From the NCBI GenBank assembly GCA_016946835.1, contig JACVTC010000012.1, positions 48,501 to 112,500 of the forward strand: a stretch of DNA of 64,000 nt, written 5' to 3'. Below the pieces are notes generated by a model. That model did no database searches. It was not told where the DNA came from and saw only the letters and a list, made by a program, of their open reading frames with translations. The number at the start of each line of letters is the position of its first letter. Positions within the stretch are counted from its first letter, which is position 1. Below, in pieces: positions 26,601 through 37,800 of this stretch. The translations under genes and the position numbers were made by a program. The DNA comes from Neocallimastix lanati (nom. inval.). Taxonomy: Eukaryota > Neocallimastigomycota > Neocallimastigomycetes > Neocallimastigales > Neocallimastigaceae.

Positions 26601-29206
26601 TTGATCATCCACTAATTCTGTTTTATTATTATAATATTCAGCTTCTGGAATGTGTTGTTTAATTAATTGACCAACTTCATCTGGAGAAGTAGTTTCTACT
26701 TCTAAACTATATTTCATATGGAAGTGACTCTTTAAGTAGACACTGCTACCTAAACAACGAATAGATCCACGATTTAAAATTAATTTACGATCAGCAATGA
26801 TATCTGCTTCATCCATATAGTGAGTAGTAATGAAGATAACACGATCTTTCTTCAATTTCAATAATAAATTCCAAATCTTACGACGAGAAAGAGGATCTAA
26901 ACCGGTGGTTGGTTCATCTAAGAAGACGAATTTGGGATTACCAATGAGCGCTAAACCAATACATAATTTTCTTTTTTGACCTCCACTCATTTTTTCAACT
27001 TCATAATCTCTCTTTTCGACTAAATCAATTTTACGAAGCCAACTTTGTAAATCTTCTTCCGTGTTACTCACTCCCTTAATACCAGAATAAAGTTTGTAGT
27101 GATCGGCAACGGTGAAACCTTCAATAATAACATTATTTTGAAGACAGATACCGAGTTGACGATGAATCTCCTTCTTATTCTTGGAAAGAGGTAAACCACG
27201 ATAGATGGTTTCACCTCCATCTGGACGAATAATACCAACCATATTTTGAATCAAAGTACTCTTACCAGCACCATTATGACCTAAAATACCAAAGATTTCA
27301 TCTTTATATACTTTAAAGCTAATATTTCTATTGGCCGCAAAGACTTTACCTAATTTCTTATCATTATCATCATTATCCGTACCAATATTTCTTCTAAATT
27401 TAAAGAATTTATAGATATTCTTTACTTCCACAAAACATTCCGAACCGACGGGATCTTCTTGAATATCTTTAGCATATTCGTTATCCACTAATTCCTTTTT
27501 CATTTCTGATTTACTGACTCCAAAACTTCTGAAATCGATACCATGTAGGTATTCAAATAAGATAGCTAATAAGAAGTAAACAACAGCATCCACGAAAAGG
27601 AAAACGAAATTAATACCAAAATCAGAATCAAACATGGTACCAAAACCAATGTAACGACCATGATCATCCTCATTTCCTACTTCGGCACCAGCCATACCTA
27701 AACTAAAGAATGGGAAAATGGCACAGAGAATACGATGAATCTTCATATTACCACTTAACTTTAAGTTGTAGACCATTTCAGAGAGAGTAAGCATACAAGA
27801 CACGAATAAACAAATCATGACCAAGACAGTTCTATATTTTTTCACTAAATTAGTAATAATTACTACAATACTATACATAGAGATAATGTAGAAGAGTAAA
27901 AGAAGGACATAGAGGATAGGGTTCAACGATCCAAAAATATTACTTGGATCAAAAATGTAAATCATAACCATAAGAAACAAAGAGAATGGGAAGTAGATGA
28001 TTTCCCAAGCGAAAGATAAAATGTAAGGATTAGCTCCAACGGCTACAAGACCTTCTTTTATTTTATTTTCTTTTTCTTCCATTATACGATTACTTATATG
28101 GAAAATTTGACCGATAATAATGAACATAAGGTAAGGACCAATACCATCAAATTTTTGTTCTGAAGGTTCATTTATCTTTGAATTATAGTGGATTGCTGGT
28201 TCACTCAATTTACCAATTTTAGTAGTATAACCTTTAACAGAACCACCAGTTTTCAATTGAATGATGGCACTATCAATAGCCTTTTGTATATAAATGAAAA
28301 TATTATTATATTTATCAGTTTCAGTTTTATCAGTATATATAAATTTAGGCTTAGACAGAAATCTGGCAATATTAATCATTTCAGAAAATCTAGTTCTAGA
28401 AAAATCACTAATAGGTTCTAAATTAGAATCGGTAATTTTAATACCACTAATTCTAATAGTATAATCAGTATAATCATCACCAAAAACAACACCACAAAGT
28501 AGTTGGCTTTCCCTATCATCTTTAACAAAATCCAATAATTGTTGTTCAGTTTCAAATTTTTGGGATTGAACATGAGTAGCAAGTTTAATACTTGGATCAT
28601 TCATGACTGATTTAATAAAATCATCTCCATTAATAGTACTGTTTAAGTGGTTTTGATTCTTTGGTAAAACAAAACCTATTTTAGGAATAACATAGCTATC
28701 ATCATTAATTAAAGCAAAACCAGGGCTAATATCTACAGCTTCCTTTCCATCTGTTGGTTCAAAATCTAATTCAATTCTATTACGAATAGCTTTTTAAATT
28801 ACAACAATTTAAAAAAATTTTTTTATAATTAATTTATAATTTAAAAAACATTTTTATTATTGTTATAAGAAAAAGAGTATGCATAAATATATGTAAAAAA
28901 TAAATATATTATTAAATATTATAAATATTATAAAAATAAAAATAAAAAAGAAATATTAAAATAAAAAAATAAATAATAATAATAAAGTATAAATATTAAT
29001 ATATATATATTATATATTTTATATCAAATATATTATTTTTATTATATATTTATTTTTTTTTAATATAATATTAATTTCTTACATAAAGTTGCAATGATTA
29101 AAAAAGTGAAAAAAAGTTCAAATCCAACTGAGAATAATGAAGATCTTTGTCTGAAGACCTTCCAATTTTTCCATAATATTATTTTGAATTGATCTTTAAA
29201 TGCCAT
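23688..29206 (-). CDS. ABCA-type full ABC transporter, copy 2 (two exons)
   Basis: Paralogue of ABC1: exon 1 29206-29083 (MAFKDQFKIILWKNW), intron, exon 2 28789-23688, 1741 residues. Both NBDs have intact Walker A (GHNGAGKST, GPNGSGKSS), signature (MSGGQ, LSGGT) and Walker B (FLDEPT, IMDEPS) motifs, and the C-terminal VFLNF motif is kept. It is 30 residues shorter than ABC1, and the whole difference lies in the Asn/Ser/Thr linker after NBD1. TM and NBD regions are near-identical to ABC1 and ABC3. In the first extracytosolic loop, residues about 179-193 read INIARFLSKPKFIY, unlike either paralogue, while both sides are conserved. Two similar-sized membrane halves plus two ATPase halves indicate a complete transporter in one chain. 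Substrate unknown. Confidence 0.93.
28790..29082 (-). other. ABC2 intron (293 nt)
   Basis: Donor T|GTAAG, acceptor TTTAAAAAG|CT, same phase as in ABC1 and ABC3. Confidence 0.85.
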
Positions 29207-29421
29207 TCTTTTTATTATATTTTATTTTATTATAGAATTTAACTTAAATAATTTTTTTTTTTATTTTATTTTTACTTTTATTTTACTTTATTTTTTCTTC
29301 AATAACAAAAAAAATATGTTTTTTAAAATTTAATTTCTTATGGTATTCTTTTATATATATATAATTTCTTTTTATTTATTTTTTTTTTTTTTTTCTTTTT
29401 TAATTATATTAATATGATATA

Positions 29422-29554
29422 AAAAGTATAATAAACTTTTCATATATAATTATATTAATTATATTAATAATTAATAATTAATAATTAATAAAAAAAATAA
29501 AAATAAAAATAAAAAAAACGTTGATTTACTATAAGATTTCAATTTTTGAAATCC
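29422..29554 (-). promoter_or_regulatory. Conserved upstream blocks of ABC2
   Basis: The block 'aaaagtataataaactttt' lies about 217 bp upstream of the ATG, and 'gatttcaatttttgaaatc' (within 29535-29554), a perfect 7-bp palindrome around a 5-base centre, about 330 bp upstream. Both have counterparts at nearly the same distance in ABC1 and ABC3. Role inferred from conservation. Confidence 0.45.
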
Positions 29555-29905
29555 TTTTTTTTTTTTTTTTTGGATTTAAAAAAAAGGAAAAACTTTTTAT
29601 TTATATATGAAAAAAAAAAAAATTCATAATTATTATGTTAAGAAACTTTGACATATAATAATAATATTAATCATAATAAATTGTTTGACTTTTATTCATT
29701 AATAAAATAATAGAACATTCTAAATTAACAATTGCGCCAAATCTTTCAATATATTCTAATCTATGAATTTAATTTAATCATTTGTTTTAAAAAAATATAT
29801 TAAGAATTTATGTTTTTAATTTTAGAATGAACACTTTATTAATTATATATATAATTATTATTATTTTTGTTAAAGATTATTATTAATTTTAATTAATATA
29901 TGATT

Positions 29906-30617
29906 TGATATAAAACGTAAATAAAAACCTTAATTATTAATAAATTATTTTATTAATAATTACATAAAAATAAATTAATAAATCATTTGCAAATTCGTGA
30001 CATAAATAAAACGTGATCGAAAATAACGTGATAAAATTAAAATTATGTAAAGACATAAAATTATGAAAGAACATAAAAATTAATGTAAACATAAAATTTA
30101 TTACATAAATTTTATGTTATGTTAAAATTGAAAATAATTTATAAATTTCTTATTTATTATTTTTATTATTTTTATATTTAATATTTTATTTTATTATATT
30201 TTTAATTATTTTTAATAATTATTATTTTATATTAATATTTTATATTTGATTAATTATAATAATTTTATATTTTTATTATTTTATGAATATTTTATTTTAA
30301 TATTTTATATTTTATTTTATACTTTTATATTAAATACTTTAAATACTTAATAGTTACTCTAAGAGAATTAATTAATTAAATAGTTTATTATGAATTACAA
30401 ATACAAAAACAAGAATAATTCTTTTTAATTATTCTTTGCACAGTTTTATGCCAAAATTTATTTTATAATTCTTTATATTTTCAAGATAATAATTAAATTC
30501 ATGTACTAATTAATTTTACTATTATTTTTAAATAATAAATAAATAAAAATTTATAATTAAATAACAACTTTAAACTTCTCCCAACAAGAGAACCTGAACC
30601 CAAAGGTTACTTTATCA
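29906..30617 (+). repeat. Solo LTR, family A
   Basis: A 712-bp unit with TGATA...TATCA ends, flanked by a 4-bp target duplication GATT (29902-29905 and 30618-30621). An inverted copy lies at 50682-51379. The match covers the whole length, including the GC-richer end 'cttctcccaacaagagaacc'. No coding content. Family-A pieces also flank gypsy-like sequence near 51.5 and 53.9 kb, so a Ty3-type parent is likely but not proven. Confidence 0.85.
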
Positions 30618-31048
30618 GATTATAATCATTTACATTATGTTAATACAAGTAAAACTCTGATGTATATCAGGCATGCGCCTCATACATTTACATAACATAC
30701 ATATTTAATAAAATTTATAATAATATAATATTGATATTGATATTAATAAAATTTATAATTATATATATTGATATTAATAAAATTTATAATTATATAATAT
30801 TGATATTAATATTAATAAAATTTTAACTAGTATCAAATAAATCGGTTTTAGTTATAAATTACTTAATAAAAATAACTAAAAGATAATTTCTATTAAGATT
30901 ATTAAATAAACACAATAGGTAAATAAATTTGTATTTTTCTAGCATTTTTATAAATTAAAATTATTTAATTATTATTTAAACAATTATAAATATAAATTTA
31001 AAATAAATAAATTTTTATTTTTCTAGCATTTTTTTAAATTAAGATTAT
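30618..31048. other. AT-rich spacer with 3-copy repeat
   Basis: Contains about three tandem copies of a 35-40 bp unit, 'ttgatattaataaaatttat' plus 'aattatatata', at about 30718-30825. No gene. Confidence 0.6.
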
Positions 31049-32485
31049 TTATTTTAAATTAATATTTATATCGTTTAAATCAATTAAACATTCTTCCCAT
31101 AATTTAACTAATTCATTTCTGTTGTATCCATTATAAAATAAATTTATTTCCTTACTTTTGTAATTTTCAATTAAAATTTTAATTTCATCAGTTGCACTAA
31201 ATATTTTTTGCTTTTTTTTCCAATTTCCTTAAGTTCTCCTTTGATAATCATTATAAGATAAGTTTTCTTCTTCTTTTAATATATATATTAATTTATAAAA
31301 TAAAGGTTTATTTGGAAATATATTATTTAAGTAGCTATTATAAGATTCTGATGAATTGTTTGTTAAATGCTCTATATTTTCATAATAATTCCAATTATTA
31401 ACATTATACTTAAGTAAATAATTTTTATTAAAATATTCTAAAAATTGCAGAAAATTATTATACTTTTTTTTTTGACAAATTCTTTTTATTATAATATAAA
31501 TATCAAATATATATTTAGGGTTTATAAACGGTAAGTTCGAAATAGGTATATAATAAATATATACATCATTATTATTCTTCACTTCATGATAACATAATAT
31601 ATTTTTTTGTTTTTCTAATGATCTTTTGTAATGCCAAACACAATATTTAATATTTATATTGGGAAAAACTTTTTTTGCGGCATTAGATATACCTTGTTCA
31701 AAATCACAATGAAAATTAATTGTAGAAATTAATGTATTACTCCTAAATTTATTTGCATTTTTTTTTATTTCTTTAAATAATGTTTCATATGTAGATTGTT
31801 TTTTATTTTTTAATATAGAAATGGAAGTAGTGTAAAACATATTAAATTCCCCAACATAAGTTCTTGTTATAAATAACTGATAACTAAATTTCGGTGCTGC
31901 ATAAAATGTACCATCCGCAAATATATTTTTATGATAATTCGAAAATAAATATGCTTGGAATGGTGATTGAAAGATTATTAGATCAGTATTTTTAAATATC
32001 ATAAAATTTTCATTTCTTTTAGTTTTATAATATTCTGATTCAATGGGAATATCATCAAAACTTTTTATGTTTGGAGGAAATTGTTTATTTATATTTCTTA
32101 TTATTTGGGATCTAATTGTACTATATTCGGGACATATAAGTCCCATTTCTTGAGAAACGGCATTAAATATATGTTTAGGTTTTATATCCATAGGAATTGA
32201 ATTTTTCTTAATTTCTTCCTTAATTTTATGCTTTGATACTGATATAGACACATCAATTTTTTTTTCGAGATGGTTATGTAAACTTTCATATTTTAAAACC
32301 TCCTTTTTATTATTTAAAATAATTAAAGATTTACATTTATTTAAAGTCTTATATTCAGTGCATCAATAAATTTTTGATTTATCTTTCCTTTGAAATGAAA
32401 AATTAAATTTGTATTTTTTATTAATAATAATTTGTTCATTTCCTCGATTTGTTTCACTTATTACAATTTCTATATTGTCTTCCAT
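31049..32485 (-). pseudogene. MULE-type transposase with FLYWCH zinc finger, two nonsense codons
   Basis: From an ATG at 32485 (MEDNIEIVISET) one frame covers 479 codons to a TAA at 31049, broken by TGA at 32363-32365 and TAA at 31229-31231. Residues 1-80 resemble a FLYWCH zinc finger: the C (CTEYKT), C (LNKC) and H.H (LHNHLE) ligands are present, and the TGA replaces the Trp expected before the first Cys (Y-stop-C, where W-x-C is usual). The central part has the MULE transposase pattern: ADGTFYAAP with the first catalytic Asp, then HCDFEQGISNAAKKVFPN with the second, CVWHYKRS (C..H) and a downstream Glu candidate in NNSSESYNSYL. Residues after the second stop (NWKKKQKIF...) continue the frame. 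Such proteins cut and paste Mutator-like elements. I could not find terminal inverted repeats. Two point mutations make it inactive unless read through. Confidence 0.75.
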
Positions 32486-32689
32486 TAATAATTAAAATTT
32501 TTCAATAAAATATTTTAATAAATATACTTTTTTTTTTTTAAATGCTTTGAAACTTTTTTTTTTTTTTAATATTTAAAATAATAAACCTTTTTTTAATTAA
32601 TTATATAATTATTTAAATAATTATTTAATTATTAATTATTTATTATTTCTTTATTTACTATTTTATTTATTAATTTTTATTTTTATTTT

Positions 32690-32885
32690 TTATTTTTTAT
32701 TTTATTTTATTTTTTTTATTTTTATTTTATTTTTTAATGTTTAAAAAAAGTTTTTTTATTTCTTATTTTTATTTTATTTTTTAATGTTTAAAAAAAAGTT
32801 TTCTTATTTCTTATTTTTATTTTATTTTTTAATGTTTAAAAAAAAGTTTTCTTATTTCTTATTTTTATTTTATTTTTTAAGCATT
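32690..32885. repeat. 47-48 bp tandem repeat, 3 copies
   Basis: Units start near 32736, 32783 and 32831 and contain 'aatgtttaaaaaaaagtttt' followed by 'cttatttcttatttttatt'. They lie upstream of the transposase start. Confidence 0.75.
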
Positions 32886-32970
32886 AAAAAATAAAATGTT
32901 TATTTATTTTTTATTTTATTTTTCAATGTTAAATAGAAATACCTAACCTAATTATTATTTATTGAAGTGT

Positions 32971-33313
32971 TGTATTTCGCCAAAAGTTGAATTTCGTCCA
33001 GTTGAATTTCGCCAAATTCTTGGTGGCTTATAAATTTTCGTCATAAAATATCACCACATTTATTATTCACGCCATATTGTAAATATATGGCTTTTTAAAA
33101 ATTGTAGAAAAAAGCCACAAAATTATGATACAATTAGATATACGCCCCACGTAAGATTACGTGTTTGAAAATTTTTGAGAATTGTAATTTTATTTATTTA
33201 ATTAATTAATTATTATTCATTAAATTTTTAATAAAATTAAGTGGCTTAAAATTAAAAATATTTAAGCCATACAACAAAATACAAATTTTTGTAATAAAAA
33301 TTTTCGAAATACA
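32971..33313 (-). repeat. 3' LTR of the 33-35 kb copia element
   Basis: 343 bp with perfect 9-bp inverted termini, tgtatttcg (32971-32979) and cgaaataca (33305-33313). On the minus strand a purine tract TGGGGAG lies directly upstream, as expected for a polypurine tract before a 3' LTR. Near its left end, three short direct copies of TTGAATTTCG(C/T)C with spacing 16-17 bp occur (32970-33015). No matching 5' LTR is seen. Confidence 0.82.
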
Positions 33314-33414
33314 CTCCCCACATATTTAATTTTTAATTAAATATAAATAAATATACTAATCTAAGTTAAATATACCAAATTATTATTCATTATTTAAGAT
33401 ATTAAACTTTATTT

Positions 33415-34886
33415 CTAACACCTAAAGTTTAAGATCCTTAAACTAGTGAGAATGTTTTCTCTGAATTTATTCATCAAAGTAGTATTTAAATACTTTGTAA
33501 ATCCGTCTGATAAATTATATTCGGATTTAACATATCTTAAGTTTATATATTTTTCTTTTATTAACTACCTTATGCTATGATATCTCAAATCGATATGCTT
33601 AGACTTCGAATTAATTGTTTCGTTTTCGCAGTTATAAATAGCGGCTTTATTGTCAGTATTTATTGTTATACTATTATTATTTAATCCAAGTTCTTTAAAA
33701 ATGTTTCTGTACCAAAGACAATGTCTTGCACATTCATGTATACCATAATATTCGCTTTCTGCAATAGAAACGGAAACACAATGTTGGAGTTTAGAATACC
33801 AACTTGTTGGAGCTGAATTTATTAACATCAAGAATCCTGTAGTAGATCTTCTAGTATCTTTATCACCACCTAAATCTGCATTTACGTAGACCTTAAACTC
33901 GAGTTTATTATTATATTTAAATTTAATTCCATAATCAGGCTTACCTTTTAGATATCTAAATATTTTTATTACATTATACCAATCTTCATAACTGGGATCT
34001 TTAGATTTTCTTGAAGCTCTACCTACTGAAAATAGGATGTCAGGTCTTGTACTTATAGCTAAGTATAATAAGGATCCATTAGCTTGTTTGTATTTTGTTG
34101 GATTAAATTTCTTTGATTTTAATATATTATTTTCGATTGGAATCATGTTTGAAGTAGGTTTATATTTGTTTATTTCAAATTTTTTTTATATATCTTCTAA
34201 ATATTTCTTTTGGTGTATAAAATAACCGTCTTTGTGTTTAACAAATTTTATACCTATAATATAATCAACTTCACCTACACCAGTTGCTTCAAAATTTTCT
34301 TTTATTAAAGATTTTGTTTTACTATTTACTTCTTCTGAAGTACCAGCTACAATTATATAATCTACATAAACTGCTAATAAACACTTAATATTATTATTTT
34401 CATCTTTCTTGATATATACACAAGGATCAATTAAGAATCTTTTAAAATTTAATTTTAACAATACCTTATTTAATGTTTCGTTCCACATTCTGTCAGATTG
34501 TTTAAGACCGTATAATACTTTGTTCAATTTACAATACCCTTTTTGATTCATTCCTTCTGGTATATTCATATATATGTCCTCTTCTAATCTAGCGTTCAAA
34601 TATGCAGCTTTGATATCCATTTGATGAATATCAAATTTATTTTGTACTGCAATTGCTATAATTGTTTTAAGTGTATCCTGTTTGAGTGTTGGCGAAAATG
34701 TATTTTTGTATTCTATACCGTAAACTTGTTTATAACCTTTAGCTACTAATCTAGCTTTATATTTCACAATTTTACTGTTGGCATCTCTTTTATATTTTAG
34801 TACCCATCTTGTTGACACAAATACTTGTTTTTTTATTTTTATTTTTTTTTTAATTGTTTGTTTATTACATTCGCTCACACCCGACT
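33415..34886 (-). pseudogene. Copia RT-RNase H pseudogene, 5'-truncated
   Basis: One continuous minus-strand frame from about 34886 to a TAG at 33415, with two in-frame stops (TAA at 34186, TAG at 33565). The RT part shows STRWVLKYK, YKARLVAKGY, HQMDIKAAYLN (first catalytic Asp) and KVLYGLKQSDRMW, but the second catalytic motif reads YVDYIIVAG instead of YVDDxxxxG, so one catalytic Asp is lost. RNase H keeps NADLGGDKDTRRSTTGFLM (D to N at the first position of the usual DAD), SIAESEYY, NTDNKAAI and KHIDLRYH. Residues after the last stop (LIKEKYINLRYVKSEYN) still follow the copia pattern. Gag, protease, integrase and the 5' LTR are missing; the frame stops at a GC-rich islet at 34.87 kb. Confidence 0.85.
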
Positions 34887-34985
34887 AATCTCGACAAATC
34901 TATGCAGCTCCAATGAGTTCCGTGTTCGATTTTCTCGCTTGTCTCCTTGAGCAGCATTGTGTAACTGATTCTTTGTGTTTTTTCT
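34866..34985. other. GC-rich islet at the truncated end of the copia element
   Basis: About 120 bp of near-balanced composition (for example 'ttctcgcttgtctccttgag') in a region otherwise about 20% GC. On the minus strand one frame is open for about 38 codons (includes MLLKETSEKIEHGTHWSC) into VGCERM-stop, and two other frames are open for 20 or more codons. I do not recognise it. It could be part of the lost copia interior, of the neighbouring foldback sequence, or foreign DNA. Confidence 0.4.
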
Positions 34986-35051
34986 GGGTTTTAAAACCAT
35001 AGCATTTTTGCATATATTTTGTCATAAAAACCATATTGTTGATATATATAT

Positions 35052-35693
35052 TGTAACGGAGGTGCTTCTATTGTAACGGCGGGACGTGGTATAGAAACAC
35101 AGAAAGGAGAAAACTCAATAGGTTTACACTATCTGTATAAATAATTCGTTTTATTAGAAATATTTTTTATTAATTATAAAATTTAAAATAATTATTAATA
35201 TTAATCAACAAGGTAATATTTCGAATTACTTATACGTTAATTATTATTAATAAAAGCACGAAGAAAAATATTTTCATTCGTGAAATTCGCACTATTTATA
35301 CTTTTAACGGAAAAACAGTTTTAACATGTAAAATAATTTTAAAGAAATATTTAGAAATATGTTTGTAATAACTAATAATGTAAAGTTTCTAGAATATAGA
35401 TTTTAATTGATGAAAATGAATCTTATCAAAAAAGAATAAAATAATTTATATAATAAGAATTTCTAAATTCATTTCGGTTGAATTACGAACCGAAATATTC
35501 TTTAACTTTCTATAATTTGTACAGAAAGAATATTCAAGAAGATATTATTAATAATTAATAAAATAATTAATAAAATAATTATTTATGCAAAATGAGTTGA
35601 GGTGTGAGTCGAACCCATGAAGTATTGGTCATGGTCAATGTAACTAACCATTGAACCAAGGTTCTAATTTTACTAACTGAGGATTTCGTTACA
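35052..35693. repeat. Solo LTR-like element, TGTAACG...CGTTACA
   Basis: 642 bp with perfect 7-bp inverted termini and a 5-bp direct flank TATAT on both sides (35047-35051, 35694-35698). The flank sits in (TA)n, so the duplication is suggestive rather than decisive. Inside are an 'attgtaacgg' direct repeat near the left end, a 9-bp hairpin (atttcggtt / aaccgaaat, 35471-35496) and a tRNA-like segment near the right end. No coding content. Confidence 0.65.
35600..35672 (-). other. tRNA-like segment with pol III A/B-box matches
   Basis: On the minus strand TTGGTTCAATGG resembles an A box, and about 45 bases later GGGTTCGACTC matches the B-box consensus. Between them ATTG...CAAT could form an anticodon-like stem. 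No 7-bp acceptor stem closes, T-stem pairing is imperfect and U33 is absent, so it is not a normal tRNA gene; a tRNA-derived pol III promoter or tRNA relic is more likely. Confidence 0.35.
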
Positions 35694-36885
35694 TATATAT
35701 AAATTTTGAAGGCTTAATCAATAGATGTCATAACATAGTTTTTGATAAAATAAACCATAAAACTCAGTATATTTAATTAATATTTTTAGGCCTAATTAAT
35801 CAAATGGTCAAAACAGCTATGAATTACTATGAATGATATGGTTTTGAAGTTAATGAATGTCAAACCCAGGATGTTGTTCAATTAATTAATACAAGTTCAG
35901 ATATTCATGAAAGTTCAAAACTGGTATGATTATATATAAATTATAGTGTTTTTAGGATTCTGAGCATGTTTTTGACCAGTTGAACGATCAAAAACATATG
36001 ATGATCAACTAGCTAGGATTTGAACAACATTGCTGTATTTTTGCATATATGATTATATGAACAATGTTGCAATATGATGATTTTGAATGTCTTTTACGAT
36101 CAAAACTGCTATGATTTCATCAACAAACAATGCAAAAATATCGACAAATATATGAAAACCATAGCTATGATTGTTCCAGACATTCAAAATCAAAACCACA
36201 ACAATTATTATTAATATTATTTTTATGAACAATATGGTTGAATGATTGTATTTGTATGCCAAATATGTGCATTTTATATTCAAAAACAGGGTCATTTTGA
36301 AGCAATGTTTATATATATATATATATATATATATATTAGCAATGCGTGTTGTTAAATGGCATACAAATACAATATGTCTTTATTTTGAAGCCCATATTAA
36401 TAGATGAACAACATAGGAGTTTGATGCTAAAACTATGCTAAAAATCATACTATTTTCATCAAAAATAAAAATAAAAATAAAATAAAAATAAAAATAAAAA
36501 CAAAAATAAAAACAATAATTCAAATATATGCATAGTTTTAGCATAATCATCACCCAAATACACTTATATTAGCAATATATGCATATGTTCATCAACATCG
36601 TCATCATTTCTGAACTTTGATAACAACAATGACTGCATATATTGCTAATATTTAACCTCAAAACTATGTACTTCATATATGTCACAACTGCTTTTTTTCA
36701 ATTAATTGAACAGGTTTTATGGTTTATTATTGAACTTTCAAAACTATATCATATATATGCAATCATTGCTGTTTTGACCATATATGATATAGGCTTCAAT
36801 TATTAAAATAAGCATACAGGGTTTTATGACAAATATATGTTCAAAACCATGTGTTGATAAATCAATATTATCTGAAGCCTATATC

Positions 36886-37800
36886 AATATTCATTTTTAT
36901 TAGCCCAACAAAAAACATGACGGAGAAGAGCATTCATTTTTCTTTCACTAGGCGCTATGAGAACAATATCATCAGCAAAAAGACCACCACAACATTTTTT
37001 ATTACCAGTACTAACACCATATTTATCACAATTGTTTAAAATATCATTAATGAATAAATTAAATTTAAATAGGTGATAACGGGCATCCTTGTCTAACACC
37101 ACGATGAATAGGAAAGTCATATGATAACATGTCAAGGTAACGAGCTCTATATTTAGATGTAAGATAGAGATTAGAAATGAAATCAAAACATTTGTCACGG
37201 ATACCTAGGTGAAGGATTTTTGTAAGAATGTTGAAAATGGGAATAGAGTCATAGGCTTTATTCAGATCAAGAAAAGCTACATATGTGAATTCACCTTTAA
37301 ATTTTCTTTTTTGACAAATTTCTCTAATTGAAATGTAGAGGCTAATAGATTCTTCATGATTGCGAAAACCAAACTGTTCAGGTCTAATAAAATTATGTTT
37401 AAAAGCATGTTTAGAGATTCTATCTGGGACTATTTTTGAAAGAATTTTAAGACCGACATTAATAAGAGAGAAACCTCTATAATTATTACAATTAGAAAGA
37501 TCGCCTTTCTTTGGAATAGAAACAATAGATGCAGAGTTCCATTCATTAGGAAAAGAACCTTCCCAAATTTTGTTAAAAATAATCTCAAGGCATTTACCAG
37601 CAGAAGGAAATTTTTCTTCTAGATCATGATTACAAAAGAAAGCTTTATAAAATTCAATAGGAATACCATCAGGTCCAGGAGCTTAGTTACGCTTCATAGA
37701 AAGTAACGTATTTCTTATATCAGAGAGAGAAATAGGATCATTTATATTCCAGGTATTTGGATTACAAGGATTATTGCGTAAAAAATTTGCCCAATAGTCT
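36886..37800 (-). pseudogene. LINE reverse transcriptase fragment
   Basis: Recognisable non-LTR RT motifs in shifting frames: APGPDGIPIEFYKAFF preceded by an in-frame TAG (37683-37685), SIVSIPKKGDLSNCNNYRG, FIRPEQFGFR, TYVAFLDLNKAYDS (motif A Asp), HRGVRQGCPLSP, then after a frameshift near 37075 FKFNLFINDIL and GGLFADDIVLIAPS (motif C, both Asp kept). The protein would copy LINE RNA at a nicked target. Not functional as it stands. Confidence 0.8.

Larger units (their letters stand above)
34986..36885. repeat. Foldback region: many nested perfect inverted repeats
   Basis: Non-coding, slightly GC-richer than its surroundings and built from recurring words ('aaaaccat', 'atatatgc', 'gaacaa') in both orientations. 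Perfect inverted pairs seen: 35966-35975/35988-35997 (10 bp); 36079-36092/36178-36191 (14); 36245-36261/36357-36373 (17, around a TA run); 36425-36438/36530-36543 (14); 36566-36583/36634-36651 (18); 36744-36756/36780-36792 (13); 36786-36798/36873-36885 (13). A wider near-match joins about 35012-35033 to 36820-36839. The solo LTR at 35052-35693 interrupts it. It ends exactly where LINE RT sequence begins. Possibly a non-autonomous foldback transposon or a structured-RNA locus. Confidence 0.7.

Noticed and set aside
30618-32970. Terminal inverted repeats of the MULE element
   Set aside because: I compared both flanks of the transposase by eye and found no convincing inverted pair; only A/T-rich similarity.
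34900-35052. 5' LTR of the 33-35 kb copia element
   Set aside because: No match to the 343-bp LTR at 32971-33313; the element is truncated at RT.
35600-35672. A functional tRNA gene
   Set aside because: A and B boxes match, but no acceptor stem, the T-stem is imperfect and U33 is missing. Kept only as tRNA-like.
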